From positions 1-64,000 of the forward strand of contig WHVA01000389.1 in assembly GCA_015179125.1 (NCBI GenBank): 64,000 nt of DNA. Reading direction: 5' to 3'. The notes below the pieces were generated by a model, which worked only from the letters and a program-made list of their open reading frames with translations, was not told the origin of the DNA and searched no databases. Both the position numbers and the translations under genes were made by a program. Below, one piece after another: positions 55,601-64,000 of the stretch (positions within the stretch are counted from its first letter, which is position 1; every line of letters starts with the position of its first letter). This stretch comes from Gautieria morchelliformis. Taxonomy: Eukaryota; Basidiomycota; Agaricomycetes; Gomphales; Gomphaceae.

Positions 55601-56832
55601 ACTGGCCTATCCATCAAATGGACGTAGACTATGCATACCTCAATGCTACGTTGCCCGAACCTATTTACATGAAGCAGCCGTATGGATATGAGTCTGGAGA
55701 CAAAGGCGAAGTGCTACTTTTGAAGAAAGCACTCTACGGCCTCAAGCAATCTGGAAGAGAATGGTATAAACGTCTAAGTGGTGAATTCCACAAGTTAGGA
55801 TTCACTACGTCAGCCACAGATGGGGCTGTATTTTATAGACGTGGCGGAAAGGGGCATGTGATCATTGCAACAGCTGTGGACGACCTTACCATCACAGCTG
55901 AGAATCAATCAGTCCTGGACGAAGTCAAACGAGATCTTGCTCAGGTCTTCAGTATGAAAGATCTAGGCGAGATTCATTGGCTATTGAATCTCAAAATCGA
56001 AAGAGACTGGCAGAAGAAAACTATTGCAATTTCACAACCTGCATACATCGAGAAGATCATCAAAAAATTTAATCTCGAAGATGCAAAGACTTATGCTACG
56101 CCTCTTGATCCAGCCGTAAAATTATCTAAAGACCAATGTCCTTCTACAGAGAGAGGCAAGAAAGCCATGTCGAAGTTTCCATACAGGCAAGCTATAGGAT
56201 CACTGATGTGGGCGGCTGTAGCCACTCGACCTGACATTGCATTTGCGGTGTCATTACTCTCGCAATTCCTTGAAAATCCAGGTGGCACACACTGGAATGC
56301 AGTCAAACGTGTCTTCAAATATTTGAAAGGCACGAAGCATTACAAGCTCACACTTGGAAGAAATCAAGACGGCTTGATGGGGTATTCAGATGCGGATTGG
56401 GGTTCACAGAGTCATAGGCGTTCGTATTCGGCATACTTATTTCAGATTGATGGAGGCACTGTTTCATGGAGTTGCCAGAAACAGTCGATAGTAGCCCTCT
56501 CATCAACTGAAGCCGAATTCGTCGCCCTGACCCATGCGGGCAAAGAGGCTCTTTGGATGCGCCATTTTATTTCTGAAATATTCCAACCACTGAACAGACC
56601 CATCCAAGTTTATTCAGACAATCAATCAGCCATTGCCATCACGTATGGCACCCAACAACACACGAGAACCAAGCACTTCGACATCCGATTATATTTCCTT
56701 CGAGATATAATCAAAAATCAACAAGCCAAGCTCGTTTATTTGCCAACCGAACAAATGTTGGCAGATATCCTCACTAAAGGACTTCCTAGTCCTAGAGTGA
56801 AGATTCTCAACGAGCAAATCGGAATATATTAA
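52588..56832 (+). CDS. Copia B gag-pol polyprotein, intact
   Basis: 1414 aa from ATG 52588 to TAA 56830-56832. Gag domain about 10-230, then a CCHC knuckle (CTNCKKPGHSIENC, 245-258) and a Lys-rich tract (about 270-290) that may bind nucleic acid or act as a nuclear signal. Protease active site DTGTTSHM with Asp329. Pre-integrase HHCC finger near 459-500. Integrase triad Asp525, Asp588 and Glu624, with the expected 35 residues between the last two. RT with Asp1012 in MDVDYAYLN and the catalytic pair Asp1098-Asp1099 in TAVDDLTI, where most copia elements have YVDD. RNase H with GYSDADWGSQ (Asp1268), STEAEFVAL and DNQSA. All catalytic residues I can check are present, so the product may be active. 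The next ATG is well inside gag, so the start within the primer site is probably the real one. Confidence 0.96.
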   Translation: MGPGDTSEKLLGVEKLATDGSNWPLWRATLISYFESKNLLKHVEGRVTRPPDPPVMPPGHILTEAEETQMDKAEEKLERYLAREGQAKTQIIVSVSESLALMLQKQKTAKETWDALVNEMTKKPKMVLTSLQRQLRSMRCPEDGDLRDHLDKAQDLYARLNEMGARVSEEEFMDIILASLPPSYEAVMNALTTSLEECGMPLVPDNIIRVLKAQYDRKKTLPQEEQVFIGSSTKKDQKGQKAHVCTNCKKPGHSIENCWAKGGGKEGQGPRQKKKAKGKKKKKGKAKANVAEEESTSEESGDGHLAFTNFDECSNFNLSTSSGVIVILDTGTTSHMTPHKNLLRNYCQFSQPRTIRAANKGTFDAFGSGLLVLSNKVGDRTVEVTLQDTYYAPKIAATLVSIGRCDDAGYDIRLGGQKCTISNAAGKVLMQAPKVNGLYRLDLQSPSAQAHMCLSAMEIHQKMGHISQKSLQHLLNHGMILGIELSSTGDRIVCDACIQAKIARKPLPREPRDRTSKFGDRIYSDVWGPARHLTIDKKSYYVSFIDDYSRESVIYLMANKSEAFSKYKLYEALMLRQRNVHIKALVSDRGGEYTSSEFEQHLAKQGTKHQLTVHDTPESNGVAERLNRTLTERTRAMLLESGLPKILWGYAIQHANYLRNRTHTRALPDKTPYEMIHHEKPNLKDIHAWGTEIYVKITQGDKLAARAKRARWIGISAQSHGHYVYWPDSHKVSVERNVVFDSEMKKGKVPIISIEESKLPTSKEEKKAIPASVPVPGRLVSEEAKIEEIDESAPEEYLEKLQPIQGVDDRPREAEPIRRSERIRQQQVQPAPSGPVTRSQTQRQAGAHMTTLAYEDVEDHKEVLFDQELSSEIDGISSYECAISAFLTDGQNNNKAPDLSQIEPSNADEALNNPIWKKSMDKEYEALIDKGVWERAKPPPGANIVGNKWVYLWKRNPEGKPIVPKSRMVAQGFTQKFGVDYDETYSPVARLSSLRIICAIAARNDWPIHQMDVDYAYLNATLPEPIYMKQPYGYESGDKGEVLLLKKALYGLKQSGREWYKRLSGEFHKLGFTTSATDGAVFYRRGGKGHVIIATAVDDLTITAENQSVLDEVKRDLAQVFSMKDLGEIHWLLNLKIERDWQKKTIAISQPAYIEKIIKKFNLEDAKTYATPLDPAVKLSKDQCPSTERGKKAMSKFPYRQAIGSLMWAAVATRPDIAFAVSLLSQFLENPGGTHWNAVKRVFKYLKGTKHYKLTLGRNQDGLMGYSDADWGSQSHRRSYSAYLFQIDGGTVSWSCQKQSIVALSSTEAEFVALTHAGKEALWMRHFISEIFQPLNRPIQVYSDNQSAIAITYGTQQHTRTKHFDIRLYFLRDIIKNQQAKLVYLPTEQMLADILTKGLPSPRVKILNEQIGIY

Positions 56833-56845
56833 GCTTGAGGGGGCG

Positions 56846-57343
56846 TGTTGGGTGCATTTATGCTCCTGCACCAAAATCAAGCATAATATATCCAATTTGT
56901 TGTGTGGCCTTCCAATTTCTTCTCACATTGCTCTTGTATTATGCATCCATTTCTCTGGTTATTTTAGAAATTTTCCACTCATTTCTTATCTCTCTATTTC
57001 ATCTTGTTATTCCTACTTTCACAAGCGGCTGCACCCAGCGGAGTCTGAAATGACTTCGACGCGCGAGCCCTTGGGCGCTAAAGGGCCGGGTAGTAGTACA
57101 TGCGCAGTGGAACACATTTCCCCCTCTCTCAGTGACCACTAAATTCACTGAGAGAGGCAAGTAAATTAGTCTAGTAATCTTTGCATTTATTAACCTAGAA
57201 ATGTTCTGTAGTGAATTGATTTCTAGGTAGTGTATAATATATTTAGAGTGACCACTAAATTCACTGAGAGAGTGAATTGATTTCTAGTCTATTCTTTTGA
57301 ATAACAAGTCCATACCTACTGCCTATAATTCCTGTCCTCTACA
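56846..57343 (+). repeat. Copia B copy 1 3' LTR, type I
   Basis: 498 bp, the same as 52085-52582 except for one base near 56966. Immediately followed by the ACTTT TSD. Confidence 0.95.
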
Positions 57344-59320
57344 ACTTTCTGGTGGCCTTGGCATAGGACTTGATCTCTGCAACCCTCTGGAGAATATACT
57401 GTGTATACGGTCAGCCCCACCGTAACAGTACCAGTAGAGCCGCCGGGGCGACACACCCGCTTATTCTTCCTCTTACGCAATGATGCCTGCTGTGGAATCG
57501 ACGAGTTGCATGTAAGTGACGCGAAAGAGCAGCCATTTGCGCGATAATCGGTCCAGACGACGTATGTATCACATGTAATAAGGGGCGCTCATTCAAGCAT
57601 GTCAGTCACAATGTGACGCAGCGACGCCTAGCTGGCATTCTATTCCTTCCAGTGCTCATAACTCGTGTCTTTTACTTTGCGTCGATTGTGAAGCCAGTCT
57701 GGATGTGCTTGGCAGGAAGATGCTACCCACGACCTATGGGATTTACAGTGTGTGTGCACATGAGTTCTCTACCTACATCCACACTCGTCCGTAAAGGAAA
57801 TTCCTCAATGTGTCATGATCACAACTGGTTAATTCTCATTCCGAAGACATCTCGAACAGAACAACGCACAAGACCTACAATAATGCGATGCATTTAATTT
57901 ACAAAACCCCCAACAATGCAACTAGCTAACACTGCAGACCGACACAAATGTTCTCATGTTCTTCCTTCCTTATATATTCTCTAACATTATATCCAAATCC
58001 CTCACTCAAGCACTCACACTCACGACCGCCCACTCCTATATCACCAGCATAGAAGTGTTCGCCAATCGCCAATCTTGCCGTAATCGAGTAAACCAACTCA
58101 AGATGATATTACTACACTACACCCTCAAATAGACGCTCTTCTCCGTTTACGAATGACGCATCAAACAATGTGGGTGTGTAGGTCCTTCAATGCATAGAGC
58201 AAACATGCAGGATACACAGTGCAACATGTAAATAATGCAGCTCATTGGCACACTCAGAGAGAAGAGAATATACGACGTGTACGAAGTTGCTCATCGTGTT
58301 TCCAAGCCAGGCTATGGGTTGAACTGTTGCTTGAGTTAGATGTATGATGTTGCTCTGAGCCCATGACCTTCTGGCCGAGATGGGATTTGTGTCCATTGAA
58401 GAATCACTGCTGCACGTGGGGAAGTAAAAACAGAGTGGGAAAGTAAACTAGTGTGATAATGGGATGGAATCATCCCTGAAGATATTGTACCGTGCATCTG
58501 TCACAATGTTCATATATGTGATGCAAGGCTGGCCACTGTGTCCATACGGTTAAGCCAACGACAGTCTGGAGCTCAGGCGTGCGAGGCCAATGAATCGGAG
58601 AAATAATGTGCGTAGTTTTGGAATAACTTCCAGTGAGGTATCTTCACAAAGTTGCTGTCATCACGAACGAGACTTGAAGCTGGTTGAGGATGGTTCTGTT
58701 AGTGGTTGAGGAGAGGCACAAGAGGACAGTTCTATTATTATGATGTTAGAAGTTCTTGGGGCATGCGCATTTACTCGAGCGCAGAGGCAGACTCGACTCG
58801 ACTCGTGGTGCACATTGACTCGAGCGCAGGGGGCTACGGCTTGTGACTCGAAGCCGGACAGATAGGATTCATATTGTTTCTACAGTACATGAACATTCGA
58901 CTTATACGCCGTACCTAGGAGTCTCGGTACAGGCTAAATAGATCTGGGATTACCCTGCGGCTGATACATATGCAGCCGGCTCCCCTTGGCTCGGATAACG
59001 TGACACTCGGATCTCATTGTACTCGGGGACTCGGCTCGGTGACTCGGTGTACGATCCATTGGATCGCCTCGATTTGTATTCAACGGATGGACCGTTGACT
59101 CGCATGTGCACATGAATGTGCACCTCGGTCTCGGTAAGTTAGCTGATAGTTACAACAAGTTCTGTTAGAGAATCGCGCGTAGAAGCAGTAGGAAGGATAT
59201 CAAGAATATCATGCGGCATGTTAGCCTGCGTTGCTAGTAGTGTTGTGGTGAGGATTGGGTTAGTGGTGATGGCGACAGCGAAGGATGAAGAGCCGCTCTA
59301 ACCCTAAATCGAGCAAGTAA
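57344..59320. other. No gene recognised; ACTCG-rich segment
   Basis: Short plus and minus frames show no family resemblance. 58770-59105 holds about a dozen ACTCG motifs, including GACTCGACTCGACTCG and two copies of ACTCGAGCGCAG, at uneven spacing. It could be a degenerate satellite or a binding-site cluster. Confidence 0.35.
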
Positions 59321-59385
59321 ATCAGCATGCCGTTGCAAAATGCTTGAAGTCTGCAGACCATGGACGCACACATAAACTGGGTGTT

Positions 59386-59880
59386 CTACTCACTCTCCCC
59401 AGGTGGGCCGGGAAGGGACCCATACCGTGTCTGGTATTCCTGCAAAAGGGCCGACTGACGGGCACACTCATGCAGGAGCGCTTCCTTCTCCTTCTCAATG
59501 AGGCCGGCATGCTTGACCAACTCCAATGCGTCTTCATGGCGTGAGCGGCACAATGCGTTGGCGAGGGTGACCCACAAATTGGCGAGCTGCTCGGCACCAT
59601 CGAGATCCTCATCCATGAGCTTGGGAGAGGTGTAATGGATCGCTGGAGAAGTTGCCCTGGGATGCTGGGCACCCATGAAAAACCAACAACCTGTTTCGTT
59701 GGCAATGTTCTCGCACTAAGTTAAGGGCACGAGCCAGGATCAGCCTGCTCTCAGAATTGCCATGGGCACTTATCAAAGCGAAAACTCACTCGCCAGGCTA
59801 AATCCTCCATGAGGCGGGTAAAATGTGTGGCTCGCTTGCGTCGATCTCCTTCGGGTGGTTTTAAAGCCTGGACTCGCCGG
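59386..59880 (-). CDS. Partial gene of unknown function, at least two exons
   Basis: The minus strand reads KPPEGDRRKRATHFTRLMED LAWR in one exon (about 59870-59795; quoted with a break), then an intron beginning GTGAGTTTTCG and ending CTTAACTTAG. The second exon starts CENIANETGCWFFMGAQHP and runs to a TGA near 59386. Joining CGA to TGC keeps the frame. The second exon is helix-rich (LANALCRSRHEDALELVKHA,  EKEKEALLHECARQS). No known domain is recognised; it may belong to a transposase-associated fungal family. The upstream part is replaced by LINE sequence. Confidence 0.45.
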
Positions 59881-59909
59881 AGTCCTGTGCCGCCCCCGGT
59901 GAGACGTCG

Positions 59910-60417
59910 TCAGCTGTCATAAGAAGGAAAGGAAAGTTGTGCCCTCACTCCAGGGTTCCGTGCCACGCATAACACATTCAACATGCCCCCAGATGGCATT
60001 CGAACTTGTGACCCTACATCTCCCTGGGGTTCGAGCAGGTGCAGTGTTGCGGGGATTCTCCGGGGTGTTGTCGCCATGGGAACGGGCTGGCGCCATGGTC
60101 CGCAGGATATCTTGCTCATATACACTCGATCTGCATTGATGTGGAGGTACAGCCCTTTCAGCCTCCTGGTTGATGAACGTGGTCGCACGGGTCTTTTTTG
60201 GGTTGTCCCTATGCGCTGTGGGTGTGATCGTGTACCATCTGTGGTTGGCGCGTGTGTTGCCTAAAAAATCAAAGTAAGGTTCCTGTAAAAGTATGATGTC
60301 GTAAGTATTCGGGTCCGTGGTGTTGACTAAATCCTGTTGGGCCGCATCGGACTTGTTGAGATTTTGCTGCCATATCTTCAATGTTGTGAGGGTGTTGTGT
60401 TGTGGTGTATTAATCAT
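59910..60417 (-). pseudogene. Tad1-like LINE ORF2, endonuclease N-terminus, truncated
   Basis: From ATG 60417 the frame reads LKIWQQNLNKSDAAQQDLVN and IILLQEPYFDFLGNTRANHR, the start of an AP-type endonuclease with the conserved Asn of QNLNKS and Glu of LLQEPY. Similarity fades near 60170, and the remaining endonuclease, RT and RNase H are missing. The frame end at 59917 lies in unrelated sequence. Confidence 0.85.
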
Positions 60418-60670
60418 GGTGTGTGGGGTGAACGGCTGGAGCTCTATCGTTGTGGTTGGTGCCGAAGCCTAGTTCGTCAAGTGATTGTTGTTGAGTCGAG
60501 GATGCGCTCCTCGCACGGTTTCCACGTGTGATGGATCGATCCCTCGGTGCTCGTGGGGGCGGGCCCCCTCTTGGCTGGTTCCAGTAGGTGGGTTGGGGGC
60601 TGTGGGTCTGTTGTTGGGTGTTGGGTGTTGGGCGGAAGCGGGGGTGTAGTGCTGGTGCCGGGTGGTCGTA

Positions 60671-62221
60671 TTACGCGCGTGGTGTCGTGTCTATCGATTC
60701 CCAGGACTGAGGGTCTTTGCTAGCTGGAAAGAACCTCATGTTAGTTTCTGGGTACTTAAGCTGGATCCGTCTTGTGTGCTCCTTGAACTTGGGGCATTCG
60801 CAATCCCAGGACGCGTGCCCTACGTCTTCGCAGTTGGTGCATCTATAGATTTTGGGGTCCGTTACTCTGCACTCCGCAGTTCTGTGTCCTGCATTCCCGC
60901 ACGTTCCACAAGTGTCGATGGGCTGGGGGCAGTGTGTGGCTATGTGGGCGACCCCCAGTTTCTGGCATTTGAGGCATTGTCTGGCTTCCTGAAGCATTTT
61001 CCTGACTACTGTTCTGGTGCCGGTGATTAGAAGACCGCATCGTATTATCGTGTTCGCCGCCATTCGATTGCGCAGCTGTAATATCATGTGTGCCGTTGAT
61101 TGGGTTGCTGTTCGTTTTCCTGGCGGCTTGATCCATCGTGCAGCTACTATGTCGCCCTTTTCCAAGCCATTGCTGGACTCTACCTCAGTGAGTTCCACTC
61201 GGGACTCCGGGTTGAATCTCGTTGGGACAAATTCGGCGATGATCGAGTAGTTGTTGAACTTGACGACTGACGCGTTGCTGAATTTGGAGAGAAAGTTGTT
61301 GGAGGTTTGGTGGTTCTGCATCTGTTCTGCCGATTCCTCTGAGTGGAGCTCCAGGAAGAAGGCGCCACTTGGGAGCCTTTGCACCCCTATGAACTTCGGC
61401 TTTTCCTGTCCGTCATCCCAACTCATCTCTCCAACCGCTAGGTTGGCTTTGTTGAGTATGTCTGGCTCCGATAGTCTTGCTATGTCGTGCTCTGTGGATT
61501 CCGGCGCCTTGTCGATTAGGATTTGTCGCGCACGCAGATTGCTTCTGGCTAAGGTGCTGGATTGGAGGCTGACAGGCCTTGTGGCGCATGCTGCGAGCGC
61601 CGCTGCATACGTCGGGTACCTGGGTGGCTTGCTGGTTGTTGACGACTGCTCTGTCTCCTGCGCTGGTGCAGTCGATATCTGTGCCGTGACCGCTTCCACT
61701 ATTCGCTGCGCGGTTCCGTCGCTTTCTTGCCTAAGTTCTTCCACTGTTCCTGCCAGGCTGTTAGTGGAGCTTTTGATGGACATTACCACTGTTTCTATTT
61801 GCCCTAATATAGGGGCGAGGATGTCGTTTACCCCGTGTATTCGTTCCTTGACTGCTGTTGCTACCTCGGCGGTGGTTGTCCTGTCTGTTAGATCGACCAT
61901 CAGCGTGGCTATAGCCCTGATCCCTTCTTCCGTCGTTTTCGGTATCGATGCTTGCACTTCCGCTAGATGGAGGAGTGCCGTGGCTAGGTTGTGGTACGTT
62001 ATGGATTGGCGTTCTGGGAGGAGTCGTTTGTTGAGGAGGTACTGGTGGGCGGCTTCGGGTGACCGCGTTGTCTCACTCTGGGTGCTGGTTTCCTCGTTTC
62101 TGGCTGTGGCCTGTGAGCTCGACCGCAGGCTGTGACTGTGACTGTGACCATCTGTCACTGTGGGTGTGTTTCGCTGAGGCGGTGATTTTTTGTTGGGGCC
62201 TGCACCCGCTGGGGTTGGCAT
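60671..62221 (-). CDS. Tad1-like LINE ORF1 (gag-like), intact frame
   Basis: A 516-aa open frame. The N-terminal half is Ser/Thr-rich and probably helical (IRAIATLMVDLTDRTTTAEV). The middle is basic (PKFIGVQRLPSGAFFLELHS). The C-terminal part has three CCHC-type knuckles (CLKCQKLGVAHIATHC, CGTCGNAGHRTAEC and CTNCEDVGHASWDC, 60780-60990). Such ORF1 proteins bind LINE RNA. ORF2 starts about 250 bp downstream but is truncated, so this copy cannot move by itself. Confidence 0.9.
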   Translation of the reverse strand: MPTPAGAGPNKKSPPQRNTPTVTDGHSHSHSLRSSSQATARNEETSTQSETTRSPEAAHQYLLNKRLLPERQSITYHNLATALLHLAEVQASIPKTTEEGIRAIATLMVDLTDRTTTAEVATAVKERIHGVNDILAPILGQIETVVMSIKSSTNSLAGTVEELRQESDGTAQRIVEAVTAQISTAPAQETEQSSTTSKPPRYPTYAAALAACATRPVSLQSSTLARSNLRARQILIDKAPESTEHDIARLSEPDILNKANLAVGEMSWDDGQEKPKFIGVQRLPSGAFFLELHSEESAEQMQNHQTSNNFLSKFSNASVVKFNNYSIIAEFVPTRFNPESRVELTEVESSNGLEKGDIVAARWIKPPGKRTATQSTAHMILQLRNRMAANTIIRCGLLITGTRTVVRKMLQEARQCLKCQKLGVAHIATHCPQPIDTCGTCGNAGHRTAECRVTDPKIYRCTNCEDVGHASWDCECPKFKEHTRRIQLKYPETNMRFFPASKDPQSWESIDTTPRA

Positions 62222-62389
62222 CGGTTAGGGTGATGGATGCTGATGGGTCTGGCCTGGCTTTGTCTGAGATCCTTGCTTGGGGTCGCGTGGGTTGGTCGTT
62301 CGTCAGGTTTGAAGTGTTGGATAGCGTGGGAAAGTTGGGTGTGGATGTGGTTCCAGGACGATAGTTCATTGGGGGCGCAACCTACAAGT

Positions 62390-63562
62390 TGAAGCCGCTG
62401 TCCTTTCCAGTTCCGACTTAGCGGAAATCTCAATACGTAACAACCATACCCTATCGGGGTACTGGGAAATAAACGGCGTAAAAGCCCACTGCCTGCTAGA
62501 TGGCGGCAGCGAAGGGGTACTGCTATCCCCCGAATTCACGCGAGCTACAGGGATGAAGACATTCTCCCTGGAGCAGCCAATCGCGCTACAGCTAGCCTGC
62601 ATAGGCAGCCATTCCACGATCAACTATGGAACGAACACAACCATCAAATTTGGTCGTGAGACATATGACGAATATTTCGACGTAGCGAACGTCAAATATT
62701 ACGACGCTGTCTTAGGGACACCGTTCCTAAGGAGATTCGGCATAACCCTGGACTTTTTGAGCCCAGGGACGATCCGCAAGGGGAACGAAGTGATCCCCAC
62801 GGGCAAGGTATCGTTCGACGACGATGGATCGACGAACGAGGACAAGGGGCCATGGGTGAGCAGGATCACCCAGGCACCGAAGCCTAACCTGGCTCATTGA
62901 AGCCAGGAGGACGAGTTGCAGGACGACTCCTCCTAGAACTCACCCTACAACCGTAGGGAGAGGCGCTCTCACCTAACGGTGAAAGCGATGGGGAAGAGGA
63001 AAGTGGTTCCGCGCGCCGCAGGACCTAATAGACGCACACAGCACCTAACGGCTCCTAAGCCAACCACCACCATCATCCTCACGGATGATGACCTTCCTTG
63101 CCTCCACGAGGAATGGATGGAACGAATCACTGACTTAGTCAGTGGAATTCCATTAGAACTCCCACCACTACGGGAGATCAACCATGAGATCAACCTCATC
63201 GATCCCAACAAGCACATGCGGTATCGACTACCGAAATGCCCCGAACACTTCCGAGAGGAACTGTCGGCTAAGATAGAATGATACACCACTGCAAAGTGGT
63301 GGATTCTCGCAGTCGCGCAGCAGGCCGTGCCCATGCTGTGTGTGCCGAAGAAGAACGGTACATTGCGAACCGTCTTCGATCTGCACCAGCAGAACGAGAA
63401 CACGGTGAAGGACATCACGCCCTTCCCGGATCAAGATATCATTCGCAGCGACATGGCTTGCTGTCGATATCGAACAAAACTCGATATGTCAGAAGCATAC
63501 GAGCAGATCCGGATCCATCCGGATCACGTAGCAAAGACTGCCTTTGCCACGATCCTTGGCAC
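62390..63562 (+). pseudogene. G2 protease and RT fragment, plus strand
   Basis: The protease region (62430-62900) reads HCLLDGGSEGVLLSPEF, with the catalytic Ser position changed to Gly compared with the copy at 31555. The RT N-terminus (62979-63562) has EWMERITDLVSGIPLELPPL, a TGA at 63279 in place of Arg (CGA to TGA), PMLCVPKKNGTLRTVFDL and TKLDMSEAYEQIRI. It is cut at 63562 by a family S LTR. The left edge abuts LINE sequence near 62390. Confidence 0.88.
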
Positions 63563-63942
63563 TGTCAGGGGACACCCTGTTTTCCATTTCCAGTTCCGAC
63601 ACCACACCCAGTTCCGACTCCAATTTCCGACTTCCACTCTCGGAACAGTGTCGGAAATCAAGCGACTCACGTAATAGGTGGCATCAAGGGTCAATCAAGG
63701 GTCAGGGTGGTCAGGGAGATGCAGGGTTGATGGCGGGTGCCAAGTGTTGTCCCTGGCTGCGCAGCATAGTATAATACGGGCTCGCTGACATTGGGGGTCC
63801 TTAGACTTTTCTCTTTGGATTTCCCCTTGTCAGGTGAGAATCCCCTCTCTTGTATGCTCTGTTCATTTATACATACTTTGGATTTCCCCTTGTCAGTTGT
63901 GTGGTAGTGTGATCTCCACAACCAGCTAGGGTTGCCCTTACA
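63563..63942 (+). mobile_element. LTR of family S, internally deleted, no TSD
   Basis: This 380-bp copy matches 30137-30626 but lacks about 110 bp between CGACTCCA and ACTCCAAT, probably lost between short repeats. Flanks GGCAC and GCAGA differ, so it may be a 5' LTR whose element continues beyond the window, or a rearranged solo copy. The last 58 bases of the window show nothing I recognise. Confidence 0.8.
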
Positions 63943-64000
63943 GCAGAAAAGTCTCTCCCCTAGAGGACCGGTGGTCGTTCTGCGCATTGCATTCGCCATA

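Larger units (their letters stand above)
52085..57343 (+). mobile_element. Copia B copy 1, complete and apparently intact Ty1/copia element, TSD ACTTT
   Basis: 5' LTR 52085-52582 and 3' LTR 56846-57343, 498 bp each, differ at one position that I can see (CGAAAT near 52205 against AGAAAT near 56966). ACTTT is duplicated at 52080-52084 and 57344-57348. The primer site follows the 5' LTR. A polypurine tract (CTTGAGGGGGCG, 56834-56845) precedes the 3' LTR. A single uninterrupted 1414-codon gag-pol fills the interior. Nearly identical LTRs imply recent insertion. Confidence 0.97.

Noticed and set aside
59980..60050. B-box-like GGTTCGA motifs suggesting a tRNA or SINE
   Set aside because: No A box at the right distance and no cloverleaf could be drawn, so no tRNA or SINE is called.
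61251..62135. 294-aa plus-strand ORF
   Set aside because: It lies antisense to LINE ORF1, which has three CCHC knuckles and is clearly the coding strand.

Overview
The window is a transposon-dense stretch of a fungal genome, most likely a basidiomycete and probably an Agaricomycete. The signs are short GT..AG introns of about 42 to 76 nt, Ty1/copia and Ty3/gypsy elements of fungal type, a Tad1-like LINE, a SWIM-finger KDZ-type transposase gene and a 7TM gene of a type I associate with Agaricomycetes. The organism call is inference from gene style; no ribosomal or mitochondrial marker is present.

Layout. 1-3930: 3' part of a Ty3/gypsy element (family G1: RNase H tail, integrase, chromodomain-like end, a third ORF and 3' LTR), its third ORF split by a solo copia LTR. 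4299-9498: complete but dead Ty1/copia element A on the minus strand, itself hit by a 675-bp hAT-type MITE. 11167-14391: 3' half of copia C with its 1-kb LTR. 15661-17198: 3' end of gypsy family G2. 17199-18680: fragment of a third gypsy family, G3. 19754-21927: the one convincing intact host gene, 13 or 14 exons, encoding a signal peptide, an eight-cysteine domain and seven membrane helices. 22319-24360: LTR fragments and a LINE 3' end. 25438-34205: a long minus-strand G2 element (3' LTR, third ORF, integrase, RT, protease, gag) split by three solo LTRs. 36873-43573: 34-bp GC-rich minisatellite arrays, with copia B copy 2 (37388-42548) inserted inside one. 44624-46578: two more solo LTRs, one inside an array of TGAGTCA motifs. 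47739-50764: nearly complete SWIM-finger transposase-like gene with one nonsense codon. 52085-57343: copia B copy 1, an apparently intact and young element (1414-aa gag-pol, LTRs differing at one of 498 bases, TSD ACTTT). 59386-62221: exons of an unknown gene and the 5' half of a Tad1-like LINE. 62390-63942: another G2 fragment cut by a solo LTR.

How the parts relate. Most insertions are dated relative to one another by target-site duplications (TSDs) that can be read directly. In-frame stops in the decayed families are almost all explained by C-to-T change, usually CGA to TGA, which points to CpG methylation/deamination or a RIP-like process. The most notable items are: a gag-pol start codon that lies inside the initiator-tRNA primer binding site of copia B; an element with two different LTR types but one matching TSD; gypsy elements with a third ORF in the env position; a G2 LTR built largely of short palindromes; and the host gene joining a secreted Cys-rich domain to a 7TM domain.
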